DNA of 64,000 nucleotides from Pedobacter sp. ISL-64 (GCF_018613605.1 NZ_JAGGPU010000010.1:415012-479011); one strand, 5' to 3'. Shown: positions 44,319 to 54,258, counted from the first letter of the stretch. The notes: generated from the letters alone by a model not told the origin. A program made the numbers and translations.

Positions 44319-45566
44319 ATGAAGATAATCTTATCCCAAGGCCAAGGTAGAATACAATTGGGCCAGGCTGGAGCCCTTTTAAAGGAAAGTGGAATTAAGG
44401 TTAAGTATCTAACCGGGTGGTTACCAAAAAAAATAAACCCCATAATTGTTAACTTTCTGGGAAAGATTGTAGGAAGAGCGGATCTTTATAAAAGATTAAT
44501 GGTTAGGCAACCTGTAGGCCTTGATGATGATGATATTATCTCATGTTCAAAGTCAGAATTTTACCTGTGGTTTTTAATTATTCTGGTTAGACTTAAGCTC
44601 TTAAAAGAGGATAACGCACTTACTTGGGGTTGGAGATATTTAGGTAAAGAAACTAAAAAACACATTAAAGATGCTGATATTTTTCATGTTAGAAGTGGTG
44701 CAGGGCAAGGTGGGGCGATAGAAAAGGCTAAGAAAGAAAATATGATCACAATTGCGGATCATAGTATAGCCCACCCAATATCGATGAAAGAATATTTAAT
44801 CGAAGAATATAAGAGGTTTAATCAAAAATATGACCTAGATCCTAATTCAAAATTTTGGACGCTCGTTGAAAAAGATTGCTTAGACGCAGATTATGTCCTA
44901 GTAAATTCAGACTTTGTAAAAAATACTTTTTTAGATAATGGCTATAGAGAAGATATTGTAAAGGTAATTTATTTTGGGGTGAGGGAGGATTTTGTTGGCT
45001 TAAAAACTGATTGGTCTTTTGTTAAAAAAGATGCAGTTCATCTTATCTTTATTGGGCATTTTTGTTTTAGAAAAGGGGCAAGAATATTAATTGAAGCAAT
45101 TAAGGAACTTAACGAAAGGGGAGTTTCAGTAGTTCTTGATGTTTTGGGCATAGTAGATGATTTAAAAATACCAGATATTCCTTCTAATATTGTTTTCCAT
45201 GGCATTTTTTTATATGATGAACTTAAAGATCATTTGAAGAATAGCGATTTATATGTTTTTCCAACCTTTGCCGAAGGTTCATCAAGGGCTGCCATGGAGG
45301 CCATGGCATCAGGTTTACCAGTAATAACAACAGAGAATTGTGGCGTGCCTATAGTACATGATGAAACTGGGGTAATTATTCCAATAAATAATTCAATGAT
45401 ACTTGCTGATGAAATTGAAAGGCTAATTAATGATAAAATGCTACGAGAAAAAATAGGTAGAAGTGCTTCGAAATTAATCAGTGAAAAATATACATGGGGA
45501 ATTTATAAAAAAAATCTTGTTGATTTTTATGAATTGATTTTGGATAAAAAAAATGATAAAAAATAA
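44319..45566 (+). CDS. Family 4 glycosyltransferase
   Basis: A 415-residue GT-B transferase. The donor half carries FIGHFCFRKGARILIEA and the E-x7-E motif EGSSRAAME (about 321-329) followed by AMASGLPVI. The N-terminal region SQGQGRIQLGQAGALL is unusual and probably the acceptor-binding loop. It overlaps the next gene by 14 bases. Linkage and donor are unknown. Confidence 0.87.
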   Translation: MKIILSQGQGRIQLGQAGALLKESGIKVKYLTGWLPKKINPIIVNFLGKIVGRADLYKRLMVRQPVGLDDDDIISCSKSEFYLWFLIILVRLKLLKEDNALTWGWRYLGKETKKHIKDADIFHVRSGAGQGGAIEKAKKENMITIADHSIAHPISMKEYLIEEYKRFNQKYDLDPNSKFWTLVEKDCLDADYVLVNSDFVKNTFLDNGYREDIVKVIYFGVREDFVGLKTDWSFVKKDAVHLIFIGHFCFRKGARILIEAIKELNERGVSVVLDVLGIVDDLKIPDIPSNIVFHGIFLYDELKDHLKNSDLYVFPTFAEGSSRAAMEAMASGLPVITTENCGVPIVHDETGVIIPINNSMILADEIERLINDKMLREKIGRSASKLISEKYTWGIYKKNLVDFYELILDKKNDKK

Positions 45567-46323
45567 TACACCTCTGATTTCCGTTATAATCGCAACTTAT
45601 AATGCAGGTAAAACTTTAGAAACTTGCTTAAAAAGTATAATCGGGCAAACTTATCGCAACTTTGAAATAATTGTCATTGATGCTGCATCCACAGATAATA
45701 CAATAGATATCATAGAGAAGTATAATGAATATATTCATAAATGGATAAGTGAAAAGGATTCGGGTATTTATGAGGCATGGAATAAGGGTATAAATTTTTC
45801 AACTGGTGACTGGATAGGTTTCATAGGATCAGATGATTCATACTACCCAAATGCATTGCAGGATTATGTAGATCATATTTTAACCTGTAAATCTGATTTG
45901 GAGTATGTGTCATCGAAAATGGATTTAGTGAATACAAATGATAAATATATAAAAACACTCGGTGAAAAATGGGATTGGAAAAAAAGTAGATTAATGAATA
46001 CAATTGCACATCCTGGCTCTCTTCACAGTAGAGTTTTTTTCGATACTTATGGCCTGTTTAATACAAAATATAAAATATGTAGCGATTATGAGATATTATT
46101 ACGGCCTGGAAATGCATTTAAAACTTCATTCTTTAATAAAGTTACCGTAAGAATGGCCCAGGGAGGAGTGAGCTTTAATGAAAAAAAACTTTTTAAAGAG
46201 CATTATCAAATCGTTACTTCTACTGGGAAATTGAATTTAATAATTGCCAAATATTATTACTGTTTGCAAATAGCTAAAAGTAATTTGAAGAAAATTTTGA
46301 GGAAAATTGGCTACAATATCTAA
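45553..46323 (+). CDS. Family 2 glycosyltransferase (WcaA-like)
   Basis: A 256-residue GT-A transferase with SVIIATYNAGKTLETCL (10-26), DAASTDNT and the metal site GSDDSY (about 93-98), then a GVSF segment near the C-terminus. It overlaps the preceding transferase by 14 bases, so the two probably act in sequence. Confidence 0.88.
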   Translation: MIKNNTPLISVIIATYNAGKTLETCLKSIIGQTYRNFEIIVIDAASTDNTIDIIEKYNEYIHKWISEKDSGIYEAWNKGINFSTGDWIGFIGSDDSYYPNALQDYVDHILTCKSDLEYVSSKMDLVNTNDKYIKTLGEKWDWKKSRLMNTIAHPGSLHSRVFFDTYGLFNTKYKICSDYEILLRPGNAFKTSFFNKVTVRMAQGGVSFNEKKLFKEHYQIVTSTGKLNLIIAKYYYCLQIAKSNLKKILRKIGYNI

Positions 46324-46385
46324 TAATAAGCAACAATAATATACTTGATACTAATTAAAATTGTTTAGCCTAGGCACTACAGAAG

Positions 46386-47651
46386 ATGTTAAAAGATAAC
46401 TCAAAACTCAACATTATAATTGTTAATGACTTTTCTAATATAAATGGAGGGGCTGCAAAAGTTGCTGTAGATAGCGCTGTTGGTTTAAGCTTGGCAGGAT
46501 ATAATGTAAATTATTTTTGTGCAGTTGGTAATGTAGACCAATCTTTGTTGGATAGTAATGTGTCCATCAGTCACCTTAATAATGAGGAGATATTGTATTC
46601 TAAAAATAAGATTAAAGCTCTTTTTAGAGGTATTTGGAATGTTAAGGCTTATCGCCAAATGAAAAAACTATTAAAGGCTTTTAATCAGGAGAATACTATA
46701 GTGCATATTCATGGCTGGACCAAAGGTTTATCAATTAGCCCTATTGTTTGTTCACTGCTTCACTCCTACTTAACAGTAATTACACTACATGATTACTTTA
46801 TTGCTTGCCCCAATGGTAGTTTTTATAACTTTCAAAGTAAAGGCATATGCAAAAAAGTACCACTTTCTTTAAGTTGTATAGCTTCAAACTGTGATTCAAG
46901 AAATTATGGCTTTAAATTATATCGGATAGTCAGATCGTTTGTTCAGAAAGCAATGTTTGTGGCTTTAAAGAAAAAACTTAGTCTAATTTCTATCTCAAAA
47001 TTATCGTATGAGGTATTAACTCCATACATTAAGGGTTTCAAGCATACATATTATGTAGAAAACCCCGTTGATAGTATACTTATCCCTAGGATTGAAGCAG
47101 AGCTAAATAAGAATTGTATTTTTATTGGCAGGCTTTCATCAGAAAAAGGAGTTGAATATTTCTGCGAAGCAATGCTTAAGTTGAATATAGATGATGCTAT
47201 AATTATTGGTGAAGGAGATAATTTTAAAAATTTAATTCAAAAATACCCTAAGTTTAAGTTTGTAGGGTGGAAGAACAAATTGGAAATAAGAGATATCTTG
47301 AAAAGTGCTAGATTTCTGGTTTTTCCTTCAGTTTGGTACGAAACTTATGGTTTAGTAGTTCAAGAAGCTTCTTCTTTTGGTATTTCATCTATTGTTTCCG
47401 ATTGCACCGCTGCATGCGAATTAATCAACGATGGAACAGATGGAATGATATTCCGTTCTGAAGATGTTAATGATTTGGCTGAAAAGATAAGTTGCATGTA
47501 TAATAACGATGAGCTTTTATCATCTTTAAGTAAGGCAACTTATGAGAAATTTTGGAACAGGGATCATTCCCTCATGAATCATGCTAAAAATTTGGTAAGC
47601 GTTTATGGACAAATAGTTGGCAAAAATGAATTAGTATTACAAAATAAATGA
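46386..47651 (+). CDS. Family 4 glycosyltransferase
   Basis: A 421-residue GT-B transferase with a glycine-rich N-terminal loop NINGGAAKVAVDSAVGL, HIHGWTKGLS and HDYFIACPNGSFYN, typical of WbaZ/WcaL-type enzymes. The C-terminal donor site is FIGRLSSEKGVEYF with the E-x7-E motif ETYGLVVQE. It overlaps the second gmd by four bases. Confidence 0.88.
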   Translation: MLKDNSKLNIIIVNDFSNINGGAAKVAVDSAVGLSLAGYNVNYFCAVGNVDQSLLDSNVSISHLNNEEILYSKNKIKALFRGIWNVKAYRQMKKLLKAFNQENTIVHIHGWTKGLSISPIVCSLLHSYLTVITLHDYFIACPNGSFYNFQSKGICKKVPLSLSCIASNCDSRNYGFKLYRIVRSFVQKAMFVALKKKLSLISISKLSYEVLTPYIKGFKHTYYVENPVDSILIPRIEAELNKNCIFIGRLSSEKGVEYFCEAMLKLNIDDAIIIGEGDNFKNLIQKYPKFKFVGWKNKLEIRDILKSARFLVFPSVWYETYGLVVQEASSFGISSIVSDCTAACELINDGTDGMIFRSEDVNDLAEKISCMYNNDELLSSLSKATYEKFWNRDHSLMNHAKNLVSVYGQIVGKNELVLQNK

Positions 47652-48610
47652 AGAAAGTCGCAATTATATCAGGCATTACAGGGCAAGATGGTGCTTATTT
47701 GGCGCAACTTTTATCCAGGAATGATTATGTGGTCGTAGGTTTAACGAGAAGCAGTCATAATTTTAGTAAAAAGAATTTTGTTTACTTAGGCATCTCAGAA
47801 AACATTCTTATAGAAGAATGTGATTTGCTTGATTTTTCAAGTATTATTAAGATTTTACTCAAATACAAACCTGATGAATTTTATAATTTAGCTGCGCAAA
47901 GTTCAGTGGGAATATCCTTTGAGCAGCCTATCGGCACCTTAAATTATAATACACAATCAGTGTTAAATATTCTGGAGAGCGTAAGGTTGTTACAGCTAGA
48001 TACTAAAATCTATCAAGCCTCAAGTAGTGAGATGTTTGGACAAGTAAATAATTTACCAGTGAATGAGAATACCCCTTTTCATCCATTAAGCCCATATGCT
48101 ATATCTAAGGCTTCTGGATATTGGATTGGTGTGAACTATCGTGAGTCCTATAAAGTTTTTTGTGTGAATGGGATACTTTTTAACCATGAATCATATTTAA
48201 GGAGCCCAAATTTCTTTGTTAAGAAGGTGATTAGAACTGGACTAGAAATTAGAAAAGGAATCAAAAATGAATTGCGTGTTGGGAATATTGATGTAAAAAG
48301 AGATTTTGGTTATGCGCCTGATTATGTAAGGGCCATGTGGCTTTCTTTACAGCAGGGTAAGGCAGATGATTATTTAATTTGCTCAGGTAATTCGGTTTAT
48401 TTACGTGACATAATCAATTATACTTTAGATTATTTAAATATTCCGTTAAATAGGTTAGTAGAAGATCCCACATTGTTTAGACCAACAGATATGACAGACA
48501 TGTTTGGAGATAACCAAAAGGCTAAAGCAGTCTTGGGTTGGGAATATAACAGGTCCTTTTTCGATGTCTTGACATTATTGATTGAAGAAGAAGATAAAAA
48601 TTTTAAATAG
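47648..48610 (+). CDS. Second GDP-mannose 4,6-dehydratase (divergent, short form)
   Basis: A 320-residue Gmd paralogue with GITGQDGAYLAQLL (9-22), SSSEMFG, YAISK and RDFGYAPDYVRAMW. It lacks the RRSSxFNT loop of the first copy (26790) and has HESYLRS where that copy has HESPLRG. This short form resembles the dehydratases that feed GDP-D-rhamnose-type sugars. No reductase gene is adjacent; the unassigned SDR at 37297 could be one. manC lies 1.1 kb downstream and supplies GDP-mannose. Confidence 0.82.
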   Translation: MKKVAIISGITGQDGAYLAQLLSRNDYVVVGLTRSSHNFSKKNFVYLGISENILIEECDLLDFSSIIKILLKYKPDEFYNLAAQSSVGISFEQPIGTLNYNTQSVLNILESVRLLQLDTKIYQASSSEMFGQVNNLPVNENTPFHPLSPYAISKASGYWIGVNYRESYKVFCVNGILFNHESYLRSPNFFVKKVIRTGLEIRKGIKNELRVGNIDVKRDFGYAPDYVRAMWLSLQQGKADDYLICSGNSVYLRDIINYTLDYLNIPLNRLVEDPTLFRPTDMTDMFGDNQKAKAVLGWEYNRSFFDVLTLLIEEEDKNFK

Positions 48611-49729
48611 ATGAAAATAGCAATCGTTCACGATGAACTAATGAGGAGAGGAGGCGCTGAGCAAGTCGTGTTGACTATGTTAAAAGCATTTCCCGATGCA
48701 GATGTTTATACGCTGGCATATAATCCTGAGGGTACTTATCCTGAATACCGGAACTACAATATTAAGACTTCAGCATTACAATTTTTATCAAAAAGTGTAA
48801 AATGGATGCAACGACTATATTTTCCATTTGCACTTTGGGCGATGAAAGCTGTCAAAGTTCACGGATATGATGTAGTTTTAATATCTAACACGCATAGTGC
48901 TAAATATGTAGACATTGATAAAAATGCTGTAGTATTCATATATACCTACACTCCATTTCGTTTGGCGTGGAACCCAACTTCTTACAGTCAGTATAATGAT
49001 TCGAAAGGAATCCATAGATGGGTTTTTGACAAAGTAGTAAGCTATTTGCGAAAAGTTGATAAAAAGGCTGCACAGAAAGGAAACTTTTATTTAGGAATGA
49101 CGAATGAAACATCACAAAGAATCAAAGACGCTTATGACATTCGTGATGTGAAGATTATACCACCTGATGTTAAAACCCGTAATTTTCATGTTGTGGAAAA
49201 ACCACAAGATTATTATTTATTGGTATCAAGGCTTGAATTTTACAAGAAGGCGGATTTGGCTATTGAAGCATTTAACAGATTAGGCCTCAAGCTTATTGTA
49301 GTTGGTAATGGGACAAAAGCAGAAGAATTGAAACGGCTGGCGAAAAATAATATTGAATTTCGAAAGGGATTATCTAGCGAAGAATTAGCAATATTATATG
49401 CAAACTGCAAAGCATTGATTTTTCCTCAATATGAAGACTATGGAATTACCCCTTTAGAGGCAAATGCTTCGGGTAGGCCAGTTATTGCTTATGAAATTGG
49501 AGGGGTTCTCGAGACTATGATTCCTTATGATAATGACGCGTCTAGAGCAACAGCTGTCTTTTTCAAAGAACAGACTGTCAAATCTTTGATTGACGCTATT
49601 AGTTTGTTCGAGACCTTAGAATTTGATTCAAAATTTATACGTGCTCATGCAGAAAAATTTGATGAAAGTGTATTTATGAAAGAATTGCAAAAGTTTGTGT
49701 CCGAAAGTATAAATCTTAAATTAAAATAA
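48611..49729 (+). CDS. Family 4 glycosyltransferase (WbaZ-like mannosyl-type)
   Basis: A 372-residue GT-B transferase. The N-terminal HDELMRRGGAEQVVL and the TYTPFRLAWNP segment are typical of the WbaZ/MtfB-like branch that often transfers mannose-derived sugars. The donor site has SRLEFYKKADLAIEAF and the E-x7-E motif EDYGITPLE. It starts immediately after the second gmd stop and precedes manC, so a GDP-linked donor is likely. Confidence 0.85.
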   Translation: MKIAIVHDELMRRGGAEQVVLTMLKAFPDADVYTLAYNPEGTYPEYRNYNIKTSALQFLSKSVKWMQRLYFPFALWAMKAVKVHGYDVVLISNTHSAKYVDIDKNAVVFIYTYTPFRLAWNPTSYSQYNDSKGIHRWVFDKVVSYLRKVDKKAAQKGNFYLGMTNETSQRIKDAYDIRDVKIIPPDVKTRNFHVVEKPQDYYLLVSRLEFYKKADLAIEAFNRLGLKLIVVGNGTKAEELKRLAKNNIEFRKGLSSEELAILYANCKALIFPQYEDYGITPLEANASGRPVIAYEIGGVLETMIPYDNDASRATAVFFKEQTVKSLIDAISLFETLEFDSKFIRAHAEKFDESVFMKELQKFVSESINLKLK

Positions 49730-49731
49730 AA

Positions 49732-50829
49732 ATGAAGAATAATACCTATATACTTATTATGGCCGGTGGAGTAGGTTCCCGCTTTTGGCCAAAAAGTCGC
49801 AATCATTTCCCTAAGCAGTTTATTGATATTTTAGGAATGGGTAAATCTTTATTACAACTTACATACGAACGGTTTCTAAACATTTGTCCTAACGAACATA
49901 TATTTGTTTTAACCAATGAGAATTATTCAGATTTAGTCACTGAACAATTACCTGCTATGTTGAAGGATAATATTCTTTTAGAACCTAGCCGCAACAATAC
50001 AGCACCCTGTATTGCTTATGCTGCCTATAAAATTAGTCTGCTAAATCCCGATGCCAATATTGTGGTTGCACCTTCTGATCATTTAATCTTGAAAGAGGAT
50101 ATATTTTTGGACAAGATTAAACAAGCTTTGAATTTTAGTTCAAAAAACGATGCATTGCTAACACTAGGAATTACTCCTACAAGGCCAGACACTGGCTATG
50201 GCTACATTCAATATCAAGAAGCAAGTATCAAGAATCAGGAAGGATTAAATGAGATTAAAAAGGTAAATGCCTTCATGGAGAAGCCAGTTTTGGCTAAAGC
50301 CAAAGAATATTTAAAAAGCGGCGATTACGTCTGGAACGCAGGAATATTTATCTGGTCAGCAAATTCGTTGAAAAAAGCATTTGAGCAACACGCCCCTGAA
50401 ATTGCTACATTGTTTGAAAGTGGCTTGCCTTTTTATAATACACTTGATGAAGCTAAATTTATTTCTGAAAAATACCCTTTAAGCCCTAATATCTCAATCG
50501 ATTATGCCATTTTAGAAAAGGCTGACAATGTATACACTATTCCTGCTGATATAGGTTGGTCGGATCTGGGTACATGGGCTTCTTTACATGCGGTTGGAGA
50601 AAAAGATATCGATAATAATATGGTTAATCTAACTAAGATTAATTTGAAAGACACGAACAATTGCATTATACACTTACCCAATGATAAAGCAGCGGTAATA
50701 AGAGGATTGGATAACTACATAGTTGTTGATGATGGTGAGGTACTTTTGATTTATCCAAAATCGGATGAGCAAGAAATTAAGCAGGTGGCTAAGGATATGG
50801 TTAACGAACACGGAATAAAATATGCTTAG
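49732..50829 (+). CDS. manC: Mannose-1-phosphate guanylyltransferase
   Basis: Makes GDP-mannose for both Gmd enzymes. A 365-residue single-domain nucleotidyltransferase without the C-terminal isomerase domain of AlgA-type proteins. Motifs: AGGVGSRFWPKSR (11-23), EPSRNNTAPCIAYA and EKPVLAKAKEYL. No phosphomannomutase or mannose-6-phosphate isomerase is in the window, so those steps come from elsewhere. Confidence 0.94.
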   Translation: MKNNTYILIMAGGVGSRFWPKSRNHFPKQFIDILGMGKSLLQLTYERFLNICPNEHIFVLTNENYSDLVTEQLPAMLKDNILLEPSRNNTAPCIAYAAYKISLLNPDANIVVAPSDHLILKEDIFLDKIKQALNFSSKNDALLTLGITPTRPDTGYGYIQYQEASIKNQEGLNEIKKVNAFMEKPVLAKAKEYLKSGDYVWNAGIFIWSANSLKKAFEQHAPEIATLFESGLPFYNTLDEAKFISEKYPLSPNISIDYAILEKADNVYTIPADIGWSDLGTWASLHAVGEKDIDNNMVNLTKINLKDTNNCIIHLPNDKAAVIRGLDNYIVVDDGEVLLIYPKSDEQEIKQVAKDMVNEHGIKYA

Positions 50830-51099
50830 TGTACTAAGCTACATAAAGTTATGAAGTTTACATTAGTGTAAACTTTTTTTGTATCTACATATTTGCACGA
50901 CTAGTCGACTATTTATCATTATATAGATACTCCTTTTTATAGCTGGTTTTTTATAGCTTATATTGCGTAAGTATTACTGATTTTTATTTTAGTAATGATT
51001 ATTTAACTTTGAATTTAAATTTTGGGCATTAATTTTGTTCATTATGATTCATTCAAAACAAAAACAGGAAATAAATGTTTAAGTTTTCCCTTTAAGCCT

Positions 51100-52491
51100 A
51101 TGCAAACACGTTACTTATTTATACTCAAATATATTTTACCGATTACTGACCTTATTATGGTCAATATTGTGTACTTTTTTGCCTACGAATTTACCGCTTA
51201 TATGGGTAAAGCGGTAAGTTCTGAATTACAATGGCATTACATTGTGGTGTGTAATCTGATCTGGATTGTGAGCACTACAAGCTTTGGACTTTATAGTGAA
51301 TATGGGTCGCGTAGGATTGAGCGAATCTATCGAGGAACGTGGAAAAGTGTGGTTTTACATGCGGTTTTATTTTCTATTTATCTTTTCTTTTCTAAACAAA
51401 ATGATTTCTCCAGATCCTTCCTAGTCATTTTTTATGGGATGTTGGCTATTTTGTTTTTAGTAAACCGTTTTATAGGTACCTCCTTTCAGTTCTTACTATT
51501 TAACCATTTGAGGGGGGTTAAATCTGTGGCCATTATGGGCAATAATGCGACAGGCTTACAGCTGGCGAACTATTTCGAAAAGCAGCGTTATATCGAATTT
51601 CACGGTTTTATTAATGACGTGCCAGAAGATTACCTAGATCGCAATGGTCAGATTTCTGATATGGTAGGACGCCAGTTTAAAATGGCAGTCGAAAAGGGTA
51701 TTAAGGATATTTATGTAACCATTGCACCGGAGCGGATGGCGGATATGAGCCTATTAACTGAAGAAGCAGAACGTCAATGTGTACGCTTAAAGTTTATTCC
51801 GGATATTAGTGGGGCTCTACTGTCTCCTTACACGGTAAGTTATCTGGGTAACGAATTTCCGGTGATTTCTTTACGTTCAGAACCACTAGAGAAGATACAT
51901 AACCGCTTTAAAAAACGGGTTATTGACGTGGTGTTTAGCGGTTTGGTGATTTTATTTGTGTTGAGCTGGCTATATCCTATTATTGCTTTATTGATCAAAA
52001 TACAAAGTAAAGGTCCGGTATTGTTTAAACAATTACGTAGTGGGCGTGATGATGAACCTTTTTGGTGTTTTAAATTTAGAAGCATGCGCATGAATGCGGA
52101 TAGCGACAAAAGACAAGCGAGTAAAAATGATGACCGGATTACGCCTATAGGCAAGTTTTTAAGGAAAACGAGTTTGGATGAATTGCCGCAATTTTTTAAT
52201 GTATTTATGGGGCATATGAGTGTGGTTGGTCCACGGCCGCATATGTTGAGCCATACTGAACAATATAAAGGTATAGTAGATCAGTTTATGGTGCGCCACT
52301 TTTTGAAACCGGGCATTTCTGGCTGGGCACAGGTAAATGGCTACCGTGGCGAAACCAAAGAAGATTATAAAATGGTGAAACGTGTGGAACATGATATCTG
52401 GTACCTGGAAAACTGGAGTGCGATGCTGGATGTAAAGATTATCTTCATGACGGTGATCAATATGGCCAAAGGTGAAGAGAACGCATTTTAA
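51100..52491 (+). CDS. Undecaprenyl-phosphate sugar phosphotransferase (WcaJ type)
   Basis: Initiates repeat-unit synthesis by moving a sugar-phosphate to undecaprenyl phosphate. It has 463 residues from the ATG at 51100; a TTG at 51022 would add 26 unlikely residues. Four N-terminal helices and a Rossmann-like CoA_binding_3 region (about 140-245) precede the catalytic domain: KRVIDVVFSG, the re-entrant helix, FKFRSMRMN, SLDELPQFFNV and GPRP (about 270-440). As the last gene of the ~30-kb cluster it is followed by a terminator. Confidence 0.93.
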   Translation: MQTRYLFILKYILPITDLIMVNIVYFFAYEFTAYMGKAVSSELQWHYIVVCNLIWIVSTTSFGLYSEYGSRRIERIYRGTWKSVVLHAVLFSIYLFFSKQNDFSRSFLVIFYGMLAILFLVNRFIGTSFQFLLFNHLRGVKSVAIMGNNATGLQLANYFEKQRYIEFHGFINDVPEDYLDRNGQISDMVGRQFKMAVEKGIKDIYVTIAPERMADMSLLTEEAERQCVRLKFIPDISGALLSPYTVSYLGNEFPVISLRSEPLEKIHNRFKKRVIDVVFSGLVILFVLSWLYPIIALLIKIQSKGPVLFKQLRSGRDDEPFWCFKFRSMRMNADSDKRQASKNDDRITPIGKFLRKTSLDELPQFFNVFMGHMSVVGPRPHMLSHTEQYKGIVDQFMVRHFLKPGISGWAQVNGYRGETKEDYKMVKRVEHDIWYLENWSAMLDVKIIFMTVINMAKGEENAF

Positions 52492-52503
52492 ATATATATA
52501 AAG

Positions 52504-52530
52504 AAAGCCCGTAAGGGCTTTTTCTTTTGT
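52504..52530 (+). terminator. Terminator at the end of the polysaccharide cluster
   Basis: Stem AAAGCCC (52504-52510) pairs with GGGCTTT (52515-52521) around GTAA, followed by a T-rich run. It marks the 3' end of the long unidirectional block. Confidence 0.85.
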
Positions 52531-52600
52531 CGAAATTCGGAGAGGATCGTTAATTTCATAATTAATAACGTTCTTTGCCGTTTGAATTAAAATTTACCAG

Positions 52601-54196
52601 ATGAAGAAAATCTTATTCCTCCTATTTTTAGTCGTTTCTTTTTATGAGTTAAAAGCACAAGCTGTTTATCAACCCTATTCCTTCCAATTTTATCAAAAAT
52701 TGAGTGGTGAAGTCTATAATCCCAATACACGGATTCATAGTTCCTTAAAACCTTTTTTTATTGATGATAGTTTGCTGCGTGATAAAAGTAGCATGTTGTT
52801 AAGCATTGGCACAGACTCAACCAGAAAATCGTGGGTATCGAGAAAATTATTTCAAGAGCATCTATTGGACATTCAGAAAGAAGACTATACCGTTTATGCC
52901 GATTTTTTGCCTGACTTCCAGATCGGTCGTGATGCATCGGGTAAAAAAACGACCTATTTAAATACCCGTGGTTACCAGGTTGGTGGTACAATAGGAAAGA
53001 AATTTTCCTTCTACACCAGTGGATTTGAGAATCAAGGACGTTTTGCAGCTTATTATGATAATTATGTAAACCAGACTAAAGTTGTGCCAGGCCAATCTTA
53101 CGATAGGAGCTTTGGTAAATTAACTAAAGATTGGTCGTATGTTACCGCAACAGTATCTTATACACCCATAAAATATTTGAACATTACTGCAGGTTATGAT
53201 AAAACTTTTATTGGCGATGGCTATCGTTCTTTGTTGTTATCTGACTTTTCATCTCCAACTCCCTTTTTGAAATTGACCGGGAATTTGGGGAATGTACAAT
53301 ATATGGTGATGTGGACATCTATGCAGGATCCAGGTGCCACCAAACTATCGTATGATGCGGGTAACCGTAAAAAAGGAGGGATTTTTCATTACCTCGATTG
53401 GAACGTCAACAATAAATTATCAATTGGATTTTTCGACTCTATTATTTGGGCACAGACTGATGATGCAGGGAATAAAAGAGGATTTGATTGGGGCTATGCC
53501 AATCCCATCATCTTTTTAAGGCCGGTAGAAGCCTCGAGCGGTTCTCCGGATAATGCTTTATTGGGTTTTACTACAAAGTATGAATTTGCAAAAGAATTGG
53601 TGGCTTACGGCCAGTTTTCATTAGATGAGTTTGAGGCTAAAAATTTCTTTTCTAGCTCAGGTAGCTCCAGAAATAAATATGGATGGCAATTGGGATTAAG
53701 AGGTGCAGATGTATTTCATGTAGCGGGTTTAAACTACTTATTGGAATACAATACGGCTAAACCCTACACATTTTCTTCCAGAACCCGTATTGGCAATTAT
53801 GCCAACTATAATGAGCCGCTAGCACATCCCTTTGGGGCTAACTTTAGAGAGCTTGTTGGTTTATTAAACTATTCTTACAAACGCTTTGATTTTAGTGGCG
53901 AACTGATGTATGCTAAATATGGTTTGGATATTGCCGGACAGAATTATGGTAAAAATATTTTTGAACCATATACAGATGCTGTGCAGCCCAATGGAAATTA
54001 TACTACTCAAGGGATCCGCACTGATCTTTTTTATGCTGAAGGGAAAGTTGCCTATGTGGTTAACCCGAAATACAACCTACGCTTAGAGCTGGGCGGTGTG
54101 GTTAGGAGAGAAAGTAACAGTTTAGGTAAAAATACTACAGGATTAATTACTTTCGGTTTACGGAGTTCGTTCAGGAATTTGTATTCTGATTTTTAA
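52601..54196 (+). CDS. Outer membrane beta-barrel protein, RemB/Wzi-like
   Basis: A 531-residue protein with a signal peptide (1-19, cut after KA) and a beta-barrel pattern of alternating aromatic strands ending SSFRNLYSDF. The segment YNLRLELGGVVRRE and the overall length recall the gliding protein RemB and the capsule-assembly barrel Wzi. Its place directly behind the polysaccharide cluster supports a role in surface polysaccharide or adhesion. The family assignment is from memory of the pattern and is moderate. Confidence 0.6.
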   Translation: MKKILFLLFLVVSFYELKAQAVYQPYSFQFYQKLSGEVYNPNTRIHSSLKPFFIDDSLLRDKSSMLLSIGTDSTRKSWVSRKLFQEHLLDIQKEDYTVYADFLPDFQIGRDASGKKTTYLNTRGYQVGGTIGKKFSFYTSGFENQGRFAAYYDNYVNQTKVVPGQSYDRSFGKLTKDWSYVTATVSYTPIKYLNITAGYDKTFIGDGYRSLLLSDFSSPTPFLKLTGNLGNVQYMVMWTSMQDPGATKLSYDAGNRKKGGIFHYLDWNVNNKLSIGFFDSIIWAQTDDAGNKRGFDWGYANPIIFLRPVEASSGSPDNALLGFTTKYEFAKELVAYGQFSLDEFEAKNFFSSSGSSRNKYGWQLGLRGADVFHVAGLNYLLEYNTAKPYTFSSRTRIGNYANYNEPLAHPFGANFRELVGLLNYSYKRFDFSGELMYAKYGLDIAGQNYGKNIFEPYTDAVQPNGNYTTQGIRTDLFYAEGKVAYVVNPKYNLRLELGGVVRRESNSLGKNTTGLITFGLRSSFRNLYSDF

Positions 54197-54211
54197 TAAA
54201 CTAAATAATAA

Positions 54212-54253
54212 ACAAAAGAGCCTCAGTTATCTTATTAACTGGGGCTCTTTTGT
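54212..54253 (+). terminator. Long terminator hairpin after the barrel gene
   Basis: ACAAAAGAGCC then CAGTTA (54212-54229) pairs with TAACTG then GGCTCTTTTGT (54236-54253), 17 pairs with one mismatch around a 6-base loop, ending in a T-rich stretch. Confidence 0.88.
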
Positions 54254-54258
54254 TTATT

